Of a stretch of DNA of 64,000 nucleotides, positions 44,493 to 53,664 are shown one piece after another. The DNA lies in contig NZ_CP014782.1 in NCBI RefSeq assembly GCF_002005305.1, positions 1,488,001 through 1,552,000 of the forward strand. Direction: 5' to 3'. The notes under the pieces were generated by a model. The model was not told the origin of the DNA. It saw only the letters and a program-made list of their open reading frames with translations, and searched no databases. The stretch's first letter is position 1; every line of letters begins with the position of its first letter. The position numbers were made by a program, and so were the translations under genes. This DNA comes from Shewanella psychrophila (GTDB taxonomy: Bacteria > Pseudomonadota > Gammaproteobacteria > Enterobacterales > Shewanellaceae).

Positions 44493-45128
44493 CTATTTGT
44501 CTAAAAGGTGTTGAATTCTAGTCTTCAAAATATCGGTCGCGATACGGTTCTTACCGCCACGAGGCACGATAATGTCGGCATGTTGTTTAGACGGCTCGAT
44601 AAACTGCAGAAACATAGGACGAACAGTCTCTGTATATTGAGACATCACAGACTCCATGGTGCGACCACGCTCGGCAACGTCACGCTTCAAACGACGCATA
44701 AAACAGATGTCCAGTGGTGTATCCATAAACACACTGGCATCCATCAAGTCGCGTAAATTAGGGTCGGTAAGCAATAAGATCCCTTCTAAGATGATCACCT
44801 TTTTCGGTGTCATTTTAAGCGTCTCATCCATACGCGTATGCTCGCTGTAGCTGTACATAGGGATCTCAACCGCTTCACCGGACTTCAATGCTTTGAGATG
44901 ACGACACAAGTGCTCGTGATCTAACGCCTTGGGATGATCGTAATTAGTCAGTACCCGCTCATCCATAGATAAGTGGCTCTGATCGTTATAATAAGCATCT
45001 TCGGCGATGACTCCGATTTGATCTGTGCCTAGATCTCGACACAGCTCCTCATAGATAGTTTTTGCAATTAAACTTTTACCCGAGGCCGAGGCCCCTGCGA
45101 TACCTATGATGACACACTGAGAATTCAT
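44493..45128 (-). CDS. udk: Uridine kinase
   Basis: Phosphorylates uridine and cytidine in salvage. The 211-aa protein has the P-loop GIAGASASGKS, the YYNDQSH and NYDHPKALD segments and the RRLKRDVAERGR lid. It starts 9 bp after apbC and is probably on the same message. A gap of 237 bp separates it from pabC. Confidence 0.96.
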   Translation of the reverse strand: MNSQCVIIGIAGASASGKSLIAKTIYEELCRDLGTDQIGVIAEDAYYNDQSHLSMDERVLTNYDHPKALDHEHLCRHLKALKSGEAVEIPMYSYSEHTRMDETLKMTPKKVIILEGILLLTDPNLRDLMDASVFMDTPLDICFMRRLKRDVAERGRTMESVMSQYTETVRPMFLQFIEPSKQHADIIVPRGGKNRIATDILKTRIQHLLDK

Positions 45129-45137
45129 GCTAAAACC

Positions 45138-46253
45138 TTATTCGTCTTCTGAAATACTGATTGATACACTAGATGTAACTTTGGTGAGCGCCAATTGTGC
45201 ACCGACTTTACGAGCAACCTCACGATAGATAGCCGAAACATCACTATCGGGATCGGCAACGACCGTTGGCACGCCTTTATCTACATCTTCACGTATGTTG
45301 AGCTTAAGTGGTAACTCACCTAATAAGGGGACATGGTAACGCTCGGCCATCTTGCTGCCGCCATGACTGCCAAATGGATGTTCCTTGTGACCACACTCAC
45401 TGCAAACATGAAAACTCATGTTCTCGACAATACCCAGTACAGGAATATTGACCTTCTGGAACATGTTGATGCCTTTTTTTGCATCGGCTAAGGCAATATC
45501 CTGGGGAGTCGTAACGATAACGGCACCAGTAACGGGTACCTTCTGCGACAGCGTGAGCTGGATATCGCCCGTTCCCGGCGGCATATCGATAATTAAGTAA
45601 TCGAGTTCAGGCCACTGTGTCTCATTGAGAAGCTGAGCGAGTGCGCCAGCCGCCATTGGACCACGCCATACAGCGGCCTCTTCTTGGCCAAGCATAAATC
45701 CAATCGATTGCGCCACAATGCCATGAGCCTCTGCAGCCGTCATCATCTTACCGTCGGGAGACACAGGTTTAAAATCGCTAACGCCCAACATCAAAGGAAT
45801 AGAAGGCCCATAAATATCGGCATCTAAAATGCCCACCTTGGCACCTTCAGCGGCTAGTGCTAAAGCTAAGTTAACTGAGGTCGTCGATTTACCCACACCA
45901 CCTTTACCTGATGCTACCGCAATCACTTGCTTCACATTCGCAAGTGGTTCAACGGCACCGATAGCGGAGATAGCAGCCGGCTGGAAATCGATTTCACACT
46001 CGACTTCATCGATAGCATCTAACACGGCTAACTTCTTGGTTATGGCCATCACAGTATCGCGATATTGAGTCATACATGGGTAAGGGTATACAAGGCCGAG
46101 AAGCAGTCGCTTACCCTCTATGTCGAGTTTGTTAACACACCCGGCACTGACTAAACCTTGTGCTAAATATGGATCTTGATAAGCGTCTAAGATGGCCAAA
46201 ACAGGCCCGAGAAGATCGTCACTGAGACGATACTGCTGAGAAGCTGAAGACAA
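45138..46253 (-). CDS. apbC: Iron-sulfur carrier protein ApbC (Mrp/Nbp35 family)
   Basis: A P-loop ATPase that carries [4Fe-4S] clusters. The 371-aa protein has an N-terminal MIP18-like domain, the deviant Walker A SGKGGVGKSTTS, the DMPPGTGDIQLT motif and the bridging CxxC (HVCSECGHKE). The start appears to be a TTG at 46253 preceded by GGGG. It is divergent from metG across 160 bp, the conserved metG-apbC arrangement. Confidence 0.95.
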   Translation of the reverse strand: MSSASQQYRLSDDLLGPVLAILDAYQDPYLAQGLVSAGCVNKLDIEGKRLLLGLVYPYPCMTQYRDTVMAITKKLAVLDAIDEVECEIDFQPAAISAIGAVEPLANVKQVIAVASGKGGVGKSTTSVNLALALAAEGAKVGILDADIYGPSIPLMLGVSDFKPVSPDGKMMTAAEAHGIVAQSIGFMLGQEEAAVWRGPMAAGALAQLLNETQWPELDYLIIDMPPGTGDIQLTLSQKVPVTGAVIVTTPQDIALADAKKGINMFQKVNIPVLGIVENMSFHVCSECGHKEHPFGSHGGSKMAERYHVPLLGELPLKLNIREDVDKGVPTVVADPDSDVSAIYREVARKVGAQLALTKVTSSVSISISEDE

Positions 46254-46413
46254 AAGTGCTACCCCCTATAAATAATTTGCCCAAGTGTACCAGAATCAGG
46301 GTAAATATTCGTGTAGATTTAACCCACTTAAATCACCTTTTAATGAAACTCTCAGAAGGATCGGTTAGTATCTATGCCATTCTTTATGGGCCCTTAACTG
46401 ATTTTGAGACAAG

Positions 46414-48498
46414 ATGGCAAATTCACAACGTAAAATCCTAGTCACCAGTGCACTTCCTTACGCTAATGGACCTATTCATTTGGGCCATATGCTCGAATAT
46501 ATCCAGACTGATATCTGGTCACGATTCCAAAAGCTTCGTGGCCACGAGTGTCACTATATCTGTGCAGATGATGCCCATGGCACGCCGATCATGCTCAAGG
46601 CTCAACAGCTAGGCATAGAGCCAGAAGAGATGATTGCTCAAGTAAATAAAGAGCATCAACAGGATTTTGCTGACTTCAATATTCAGTTCGACAATTTCCA
46701 CAGCACCCACAGCGTTGAAAACCGTGAATTAGCCAGTGAGATATACCTCAAATTGCGCGACTCAGGTTACATTAAAACGCGCACTATCTCTCAGTTGTTC
46801 GATCCTGAAAAGTCTATGTTCTTACCCGATCGTTTCGTAAAAGGCACTTGCCCTAAGTGTAAGAGCGAAGATCAGTACGGTGATAACTGCGACAACTGTG
46901 GCGCAACCTACAGTCCGACGGACATGATTAACCCCAAGTCTGCCGTTTCAGGTGCTACGCCAATCATGAAAGACTCCGAGCACTTCTTCTTCGACCTGCC
47001 CGCTTTTGAAGGCATGCTCAAAGAATGGACCCGCTCAGGCGCCTTGCAAGAAGAAATTGCTAACAAGCTAAATGAATGGTTCGAACAAGGCCTGCAACAG
47101 TGGGATATCAGCCGTGATGCGCCTTATTTTGGTTTCGAAATTCCAGATGCGCCGGGTAAATATTTTTACGTCTGGCTAGATGCACCTATCGGTTACATGG
47201 GCTCATTTAAAAACCTGTGTGATAGACGTGAAGACTTAAACTTCGATGACTTCTGGGCAAAAGACTCAACCGCCGAGGTTTACCACTTCATAGGCAAAGA
47301 TATAGTCAACTTCCACAGTTTATTCTGGCCAGCCATGTTAGAAGGTGCGGGATACCGTAAGCCGAACAATGTCTTTGCTCATGGTTATGTGACGGTCAAT
47401 GGCGCTAAGATGTCAAAGTCTAAAGGCACCTTCATCAAGGCTCGTACTTATCTCGATAACTTAGATCCTGAGTATCTACGTTACTATTATGCCGCTAAAC
47501 TGAGCAACCGCATCGACGATCTCGATCTTAACCTCGAAGATTTCGCTCAGCGTGTCAACTCAGATCTAGTGGGTAAACTCGTCAACTTAGCATCACGTAC
47601 CGCAGGTTTTATCAGTAAACGCTTCGATGGAAAACTGGCTAAGGTTGCCGACACGAGTCTGGAGCAAGCCTTCTTAGGTAAGCAAGACACTATTGCTGAG
47701 CTCTACGAGGGTCGTGAATTCGGTAAGGCCATGCGTGAGATCATGGCACTGGCCGATATGGCTAATGCTTATGTCGCTGAAGCGGCACCTTGGCAGCTGA
47801 TCAAGCAAGAAGATAAGCAAGAGGAAGCCCATCAGGTTTGCTCTAACGCACTTAACTTGTTCCGTATCCTTGTGACTTACCTCAAGCCTGTACTGCCCAA
47901 ATTAGCAGACGATGTTGAGGCCTTCCTGCAGTTCCCTATTACTTGGGATAACTTGAATGCCGATCTTGCAGGACACGAGATAGCCAAATTTAAAGCCCTG
48001 ATGCAAAGGGTTGATATGAAAAGTATCGAAGCTATCATAGAAGCGTCTAAAGATAATTTGCTTGCTACGACCGATGCGCCGAAGAAATCCGATAGTGTAG
48101 CAACAGCAAGTAAAGCGGAGTCTAATGCTGCACTAGCGAGTGGCAACCACTTAGAAAGCGATCCAATCTCGGAAGAGATAAGCTTCGAAGATTTTGCCAA
48201 AATCGACCTGCGTATCGCTCGTATCGCAAAAGCTGAGCATGTCCCCGAAGCGAATAAGCTACTTAAACTTCAGCTGGATTTAGGCGGCGAGACTAAACAA
48301 GTATTTGCCGGAATAAAGTCAGCCTATTCTCCTGAAGAGTTGGAAGGCAAACTAACCGTGGTGGTGGCCAATCTGGCACCACGTAAGATGCGTTTTGGCA
48401 TGTCAGAAGGCATGGTACTGGCAGCAGGCCCTGGTGGTAAAGATCTGTGGATCTTAGAGCCACATGAAGGTGCCCAGCCAGGTATGCGGGTTAAGTAA
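46414..48498 (+). CDS. metG: Methionyl-tRNA synthetase
   Basis: Charges tRNA-Met. The 694-aa protein has the HIGH-like HLGHM near 21, a zinc knuckle with four cysteines (CPKCKSEDQYGDNCDNCG), the KMSKSKG loop and the anticodon-binding helical domain. A C-terminal EMAP-type dimerisation domain follows (about 590-694, SFEDFAKIDLRIARI). The length and this appended domain match the E. coli-type enzyme. It ends with its own terminator. Confidence 0.97.
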   Translation: MANSQRKILVTSALPYANGPIHLGHMLEYIQTDIWSRFQKLRGHECHYICADDAHGTPIMLKAQQLGIEPEEMIAQVNKEHQQDFADFNIQFDNFHSTHSVENRELASEIYLKLRDSGYIKTRTISQLFDPEKSMFLPDRFVKGTCPKCKSEDQYGDNCDNCGATYSPTDMINPKSAVSGATPIMKDSEHFFFDLPAFEGMLKEWTRSGALQEEIANKLNEWFEQGLQQWDISRDAPYFGFEIPDAPGKYFYVWLDAPIGYMGSFKNLCDRREDLNFDDFWAKDSTAEVYHFIGKDIVNFHSLFWPAMLEGAGYRKPNNVFAHGYVTVNGAKMSKSKGTFIKARTYLDNLDPEYLRYYYAAKLSNRIDDLDLNLEDFAQRVNSDLVGKLVNLASRTAGFISKRFDGKLAKVADTSLEQAFLGKQDTIAELYEGREFGKAMREIMALADMANAYVAEAAPWQLIKQEDKQEEAHQVCSNALNLFRILVTYLKPVLPKLADDVEAFLQFPITWDNLNADLAGHEIAKFKALMQRVDMKSIEAIIEASKDNLLATTDAPKKSDSVATASKAESNAALASGNHLESDPISEEISFEDFAKIDLRIARIAKAEHVPEANKLLKLQLDLGGETKQVFAGIKSAYSPEELEGKLTVVVANLAPRKMRFGMSEGMVLAAGPGGKDLWILEPHEGAQPGMRVK

Positions 48499-48514
48499 AC
48501 TTAACGCCATGTCC

Positions 48515-48545
48515 AAAAAAGGCCGCACTCAGTGCGGCCTTTTTG
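48515..48545. terminator. Terminator between metG and sseA
   Basis: A GGCCGCACT/AGTGCGGCC inverted repeat with A and T runs on both sides, 17 bp after the metG stop; it can serve both convergent genes. Confidence 0.9.
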
Positions 48546-48587
48546 TTTTATCTGTCTTGTCCTGGAATGAACTTCTACCAGTAGGGC

Positions 48588-49481
48588 TTACTCTATCGGC
48601 AGTTTACTATCACTGCCCCACTCAGCCCAAGATCCGTCATAAAGGACATTGCGCTGATAACCCGCCTCTACCGACGCCAAAATCAAGATACAGGCGGTGA
48701 TACCTGAGCCACAGCTGAAAATGCGCTGAATGTCTTGCTCATTTGCAAGCCCAGTAAAAACCCGTTGCAGTTCCTCAGTGCTTTTTAGGCAATGACCATC
48801 TAAGACTTGAGAAAAAGGCAAATTGACCGAGTTTGGTATATGGCCGCTACGTACGCCTTCTCTTGGCTCAGGTGCTGTTCCAGAGAAACGCGCCGCGCCC
48901 CGAGCATCAAAAATGCTGACTTGTTTATCTGACAGCTTATCGAGCAGGTAACTTGACTCACATACCCAAGTATCTTGCACTTCAAGCCTAAGCTGACAGG
49001 GACGATTTATAACAGAATTTATAACAGAATCGGCTAAAGTTGAATCCGCTCTATCTGAAGGTGAAAAACGATGAGCAGTCGCTCTGCCTTCGGCTAACCA
49101 TTGGGGTAACCCCCCATTGAGCACATAGACATTAATAAATCCCATCACCTTAAAAATCCACCAGGCTCGAGGAGATGAGTAAATGCCTTGATTGTCATAA
49201 ATAACCACCAAACTTTCCTGAGAGATCCCTAAGCCAGAGGTAATTTCAATAAACTGCTGTGCTGTTGGGAATGCATGGGTTTGGTTCGATGTCAGATCGC
49301 AAAGTTCATTTTCAAGATCGAGTTTCTTAGCACCAGGAATACAGCTGAATGTGTCATAGATGATAGGTGATTTACCTACGACCTTTTCCATGCTCGCATC
49401 GAGTAAAATGAGCTTATCATTATCCAAGTTTTGTTCGAGCCACTGTGTTGTGACCAGTGGGGGATTAGTACATTGTTTCAT
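48588..49481 (-). CDS. sseA: 3-mercaptopyruvate sulfurtransferase
   Basis: Moves sulfur from 3-mercaptopyruvate to acceptors. The 297-aa protein has two rhodanese domains; only the second has the catalytic cysteine, in the loop SCGSGITACI typical of mercaptopyruvate rather than thiosulfate enzymes. The first contains the linker LDASMEK and YDNQGIYSSPRAWWIF. It is a single gene, convergent with metG. Confidence 0.93.
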   Translation of the reverse strand: MKQCTNPPLVTTQWLEQNLDNDKLILLDASMEKVVGKSPIIYDTFSCIPGAKKLDLENELCDLTSNQTHAFPTAQQFIEITSGLGISQESLVVIYDNQGIYSSPRAWWIFKVMGFINVYVLNGGLPQWLAEGRATAHRFSPSDRADSTLADSVINSVINRPCQLRLEVQDTWVCESSYLLDKLSDKQVSIFDARGAARFSGTAPEPREGVRSGHIPNSVNLPFSQVLDGHCLKSTEELQRVFTGLANEQDIQRIFSCGSGITACILILASVEAGYQRNVLYDGSWAEWGSDSKLPIE

Positions 49482-49553
49482 TTAACTCTTCTTTTATCTA
49501 ATCTGAGCAGTAAACAGATATCCGAATGGATGTCTGAGCGATAAATTGTGCCT

Positions 49554-50006
49554 TTAGATAAACGCATCAACTTGACCAAGAGCCATATGCAACAAAGGGA
49601 ACGGCTTACCTTGACTATCAGTTGATGAACGCCCCACACGCTTAAAACCAATATGTTGGTAAAAGCCTAAGGCTTGAGGGTTTTGTTCGTTGACATCCAC
49701 CTTGGTTGCGCCCTGATACTTAACCGCATATGCTACCAGTGCAGTGCCTACGCCGCTGCCCATATTATCAGGCGCGATGAAGAGCATCTCAATATTACCA
49801 TCGGCAACCCCACAAAACCCCAGGATGTTCCCGGCGATGTCTTTGACGCAGCGTAAATCGACGGCATCGAAATAGTGAGCCAAAATTAATGGCTTCAAAG
49901 CAGCAATATCTTGCTCACTCAAGAAGTCATGGCTCTGACGCACCGAGGCCTCCCAAACCCTTAGGAGTTCTTCATGGTCAGTGTTAGTAACAAGCTCTAT
50001 TTTCAT
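49554..50006 (-). CDS. GNAT-family N-acetyltransferase (YjaB-like)
   Basis: An acetyltransferase of the GNAT fold, resembling E. coli YjaB along its whole length (SVRQSHDFLS, VNEQNPQALGFYQHIGFKRVGRS, KPFPLLHM). I place the start at the ATG at 50006 (150 aa), because family members begin there. An ATG at 50042, just 4 bases after the upstream stop, would give 12 more residues by coupling. The acetyl-CoA loop GSGVGTALV is present. The substrate is unknown. It follows the YCII gene as a pair. Confidence 0.85.
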   Translation of the reverse strand: MKIELVTNTDHEELLRVWEASVRQSHDFLSEQDIAALKPLILAHYFDAVDLRCVKDIAGNILGFCGVADGNIEMLFIAPDNMGSGVGTALVAYAVKYQGATKVDVNEQNPQALGFYQHIGFKRVGRSSTDSQGKPFPLLHMALGQVDAFI

Positions 50007-50046
50007 GGTACTATTGGAACATAGAGTATTTAATCTCTTCATATCA

Positions 50047-50364
50047 TTACATCTTCATCTGAACCAGCTCTGATACTTCTAAGGAGCCATCAATGTCAAG
50101 AAAGGGACAAGCTTTCGCATGGCCCAACGCCTCCTCCATGGATTCAACTTGAATAAGCGTAAACCCTGACATACCCGTTATACCACCACTGGTCACCGAG
50201 CCATCAGGGTTAACGGTATGAACCTGTTTCAAAGGATTTGCAGGACTCAGCGCTGCACTTCCCAGTGAAGCTAACCAGGCCTTATACTTTTCAAAATGCT
50301 GCTTACCCTCTTCAGGTGTCGCTGGCTGATTTCCGCCAAGATAGCTGATCATATACTGAGGCAT
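50047..50364 (-). CDS. YCII-domain (DGPF-like) protein
   Basis: A small cytoplasmic protein, 105 aa, of the YCII-related superfamily, starting MPQYMISYLGG and with the conserved central G-x-T/S strand and a C-terminal CPFLDIDGSLEVSEL. Members often lie near extracytoplasmic-function sigma factors, but none is seen here. The function is unknown; the ferredoxin-like fold is probably enzymatic. It ends directly before the acetyltransferase frame. Confidence 0.82.
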   Translation of the reverse strand: MPQYMISYLGGNQPATPEEGKQHFEKYKAWLASLGSAALSPANPLKQVHTVNPDGSVTSGGITGMSGFTLIQVESMEEALGHAKACPFLDIDGSLEVSELVQMKM

Positions 50365-50734
50365 ATCGAACTCCTTCCATGAACGTTAAGCTACTCACTC
50401 TAGTATAAAAAGCATCAAAGAAAAAGCGGCCAGACCCACTCATTTCACAATCTAAAAGCACTTAAATACCCCGAGGCCGAACACGAGTCTTCAAACTGAG
50501 TTCTTCGATTGATAGTGGTTGCAAAATATATAGGGCTCTACCACAGCATCAGTAAATAATCAGTCAGACCAATGAAAAAAAGAGCGACCAAGTAAGTAGA
50601 TCCCTTCATGGAGTCCACGAAGGGGAACCCTAAAAATATCGGTGAATAGAAAGACAACCACTGCAGAAAGCTGTACAGGTTTGACACCCTGAACTAAAAA
50701 GCATGACGCCAAAACCTGTCACAGCTTTAATTCC
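50365..50734. other. Gap between creA and the YCII gene
   Basis: 370 bp with no gene of normal size. On the minus strand a 49-codon hydrophobic frame (50538-50687) is open; see that entry. No terminator with a T run was found. Confidence 0.5.
50538..50687 (-). CDS. Possible 49-aa hydrophobic peptide
   Basis: A GTG-initiated frame reading VSNLYSFLQWLSFYSPIFLG and then two hydrophobic stretches ending GLTDYLLMLW. It could span the membrane twice. It lies between creA and the YCII gene on their strand. The ribosome-binding site is poor (AGG directly before the GTG), so it may be a chance frame or the end of a decayed membrane protein. Confidence 0.25.
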   Translation of the reverse strand: MSNLYSFLQWLSFYSPIFLGFPFVDSMKGSTYLVALFFIGLTDYLLMLW

Positions 50735-51247
50735 CTATTGAACAGGGACTCCAGAGGCCTGCCATGCGCCTGTGTTATACAATGGCACGGTTGATAAGGC
50801 ATGCTTATGGCTGCCTTCCGTCTCTTTGGTTGAATATGAAAGGTACAATAACGTTTGGTTTTCGGCATCGTATATTCGGCGCACTTTCAATGATTTAAAC
50901 AAAATGCTCAATGATTGTTTAAAGATGATTTCACCATTCTTACTCTTATCTATGCCCGCAATATCTTGCGCCGATATCGGCCCTGTCTGACGACAAGATA
51001 TGCTCATATCCGATGGATCCGCTAGACTCAGATTTGCTTCTATGCGGCTAATATGGCAAGTGACACCTGGGAGTTTTGGATCGTGACGGGCATCGATAAT
51101 CACATCTTTAGTGGTAAACAAGCCCAGACTAACCTTGCCGACATCATCGCCGCCACAAGCTGTTAAACCAAACAAAATAAATCCTGCTGCTATTAATTTT
51201 CCAGACGCTTTGATGAGTGGAGTACCAAACTGATTTCCAATTTTCAT
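50735..51247 (-). CDS. creA: CreA-family protein, predicted lipoprotein
   Basis: A CreA family protein of unknown biochemical function. The 170-aa protein starts with a signal peptide ending in a lipobox (GLTAC, Cys31) and then follows the CreA pattern: GDDVGKVS, VTCHISR, ISCRQTGPI, LFKSLKVRRIYDA, LLYLSYSTKETEGSHKHALS. Its ATG overlaps the end of yegD by 4 bp (ATGA), and its ribosome-binding site (GAGGAG) lies inside yegD, so they are translationally coupled. In E. coli creA heads the creABCD cluster; no creBCD is present here. Confidence 0.9.
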   Translation of the reverse strand: MKIGNQFGTPLIKASGKLIAAGFILFGLTACGGDDVGKVSLGLFTTKDVIIDARHDPKLPGVTCHISRIEANLSLADPSDMSISCRQTGPISAQDIAGIDKSKNGEIIFKQSLSILFKSLKVRRIYDAENQTLLYLSYSTKETEGSHKHALSTVPLYNTGAWQASGVPVQ

Positions 51248-52629
51248 TTTTTCTCCTCTTTAAATACTCTTTGTGCCCAGCGAGTTAATCCTGCCGTAAC
51301 ACTGCCGAAGTGATCGCCCACCACTATGGGGATCTCCGGATGCAAGCCCGCTATTTTATCGTAGATGGCCGGGCTCCTGGCGGTACCGCCAGTCACATAA
51401 ATTACATCCGGTGACACACCAGCGACATTAAGTGCTTGCTGCATCAAGGCCTGTATTTTGGCACTGGGCACGGCAATCGCCTCACGAAATAATTCTCGAC
51501 TCACAGGGGCATTAAGCTGTGGACAGATATAATCTAAATTTGAAGTAATCAAATCAGCATCTGTTAACCCAATCTTGGCTCGCTCAGCACTACGGACAAT
51601 ACGATAACCTAACTGCTCTTGCTGAACCTTGAGTAACCTTTTAAGTAACTCTGGTTTTTCGGCATCTTGAATCAATTCTTCAATCAATTTCCGCGAACTC
51701 AGAGAAACAAAGTCACGCTGGGCGCTAATATCATTGACTGCTACGGCATTCCAGAATGGTTTACTCGGCACAGGAAGGCCGTTAACCATGTGGCAGCCTA
51801 AACCTAGGTGCCTCATGAAAGCTTTCATCGATAACGCGATATCTAAATCATTACCGCCTACTCTTTGCCCGCTGTGACCTAAGAAATCCTGACTACGTTG
51901 ACTCGCATTTATATGTGATGGTCCCATTCGCACCACAGAGCAATCTGTGGTTCCGCCACCAACATCAACCACCAGCACAACTTTATCTTCAGTGAGGTTC
52001 GCCTCATAATCCATGCCAGCGGCCAGAGGTTCAAACAGAAAATCGACATCGGTAAATCCGGCACGTTTAGCCGCGAGTCTTAATATGGACTCGGCCTGTA
52101 GATTGCTTTCCTCACCACCTATGGCCTGAAAATTAACAGGCCTGCCAATAACGGCATGGGTTATCACACCTTTATTATTGAGCCCTGTATCCGACTCGGC
52201 GATCGACTTTACATGTAGCATCATCATGGTGACGATATCTTCAAACAATGCCACCTGATCGACTCTCAGTCCACTGGCACCCAAAAATGATTTTGGCGAA
52301 CGGACATAAAATCCCTCTTCGGGCATGTCTAAGTAAGCCTTGACTGCTTGTTCGCCAACAAATACCGCTTGCTCATCCCTATCGAGATCTAATTCACGAC
52401 GCGCTTGTTGTGCTCGGCTAAACTGAGCACCACGTAATTTAGCAAAATCGGCTCTTAAATGCTGCGGCATCTGTTGGTACACAGCTTCGGCTATAAGCTC
52501 CCTGTCGAGCGCATAAAGCGTTGAGGTCAGATATTTGGAATCTGCCGACAAAGGTAGTAATCGTACTTCGTTTTCATCCATGACACCTATGGCACAGTTG
52601 GCACTGCCATAATCAAAACCAACAAACAT
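51244..52629 (-). CDS. yegD: Hsp70-family chaperone YegD
   Basis: A DnaK-like ATPase without the full substrate-binding domain, 461 aa. The phosphate loops GFDYGSANCAIGV and VVDVGGGTTDCSV and the adenosine loop VTGGTARSPA are intact, so ATP binding is expected. The region after the ATPase is too short for the DnaK lid. The cellular client is unknown. It is coupled to creA by a 4-bp overlap. The start is the ATG at 52629. Confidence 0.92.
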   Translation of the reverse strand: MFVGFDYGSANCAIGVMDENEVRLLPLSADSKYLTSTLYALDRELIAEAVYQQMPQHLRADFAKLRGAQFSRAQQARRELDLDRDEQAVFVGEQAVKAYLDMPEEGFYVRSPKSFLGASGLRVDQVALFEDIVTMMMLHVKSIAESDTGLNNKGVITHAVIGRPVNFQAIGGEESNLQAESILRLAAKRAGFTDVDFLFEPLAAGMDYEANLTEDKVVLVVDVGGGTTDCSVVRMGPSHINASQRSQDFLGHSGQRVGGNDLDIALSMKAFMRHLGLGCHMVNGLPVPSKPFWNAVAVNDISAQRDFVSLSSRKLIEELIQDAEKPELLKRLLKVQQEQLGYRIVRSAERAKIGLTDADLITSNLDYICPQLNAPVSRELFREAIAVPSAKIQALMQQALNVAGVSPDVIYVTGGTARSPAIYDKIAGLHPEIPIVVGDHFGSVTAGLTRWAQRVFKEEKK

Positions 52630-52922
52630 TCACTCGCCCCAAAAATTTAAATGATCGGTTAAACAGTAAGAATTAACAGATAAAGATAAAAAGCCGTGAA
52701 AAATACCACAGATTGTGAGGAGTAAAAAGCGTATTTAAGCTTATCGATGAGTTTGTCAGTCATTCACCGTACTCTTGCGCATAAAATGCTAGCAAAGATG
52801 CGCTCCCAAAACAGATAACATGCACAGGCACTAAAACAGGCATCAACTTCAAGGGCGGGAAGTTAATGTTGAGCTAATAAGCTTACGGCTCTCTCACTAA
52901 ACCACTCCAGTGTCAGAAGTGA

Positions 52923-53459
52923 TTAGAAACTGTTTTCGTAAGTTTTATCATAGCAGTTATCATAATCGCCAAATTTAGGTGTGCCTATAGGTTCACCAAT
53001 AAGATCGGCCAGTAGCGTCCCCGAGAGCAGAGGCGTATATTGCAGATGCCTAATCTTGATCAAATGACAATGATCGCCAGCTTCGATATACACCATATCT
53101 TCATCGATGAGTCGCTTATCTAGCATCATCTTAATGCCATAGGCTTCGGCTAACCCGGGAATAGCCCCTTTAGCACAATCATGAAACAGCACTTGTAAGT
53201 CTTGCTCATCGGCTAGCTGATACACCTCTCCCATTAACTCACTCACCTTTAATACCGATAACCTGTGACCAGAACCTATGCCTGCTAACATGTAATCGCC
53301 CTCCCCATTAACCAGCAACACGGCTTTTATGACCTGAGCACTGGGAATATGAGCCGATGCGGAGGAATCCAGCGAAGAGAGGGTCTTACGATGTTTGACG
53401 ATGGAATATTCGACCTTATTGTGATTAAGAAATGATGCCAGAGTGATCGCGATACCCAT
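52923..53459 (-). CDS. YbaK/ProX-type aminoacyl-tRNA deacylase family protein
   Basis: A 178-aa protein of the YbaK/prolyl-tRNA editing superfamily, which frees wrongly charged tRNAs. The core strands match the fold: AQVIKAVLLV, YMLAGIGSGHRLSV, CAKGAIPGL, VYIEAGDHCHLIKI. The strong AGGAGG ribosome-binding site fixes the start at 53459. Which tRNA it edits cannot be read. The C-terminus carries an unusual tail rich in Tyr and Asp (GDYDNCYDKTYENSF). It is a single gene. Confidence 0.85.
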   Translation of the reverse strand: MGIAITLASFLNHNKVEYSIVKHRKTLSSLDSSASAHIPSAQVIKAVLLVNGEGDYMLAGIGSGHRLSVLKVSELMGEVYQLADEQDLQVLFHDCAKGAIPGLAEAYGIKMMLDKRLIDEDMVYIEAGDHCHLIKIRHLQYTPLLSGTLLADLIGEPIGTPKFGDYDNCYDKTYENSF

Positions 53460-53664
53460 ATATGCCTCCTTGACCGAGTCGAGACGTTAAACCACCAACC
53501 TGCAATAAAGACAGCACCCGTTAACGTTACTTCCAAGTCAAAGTCGATGATGAATCCGTTCTTTTAGTATAGTTAAATCCGAGTCAATTCACTCATCGCA
53601 ATATCATTAAGCAGACACAAATTATTTTGGCTAGACTTTACAATAATGGCTGTGAAGTTCCCTT

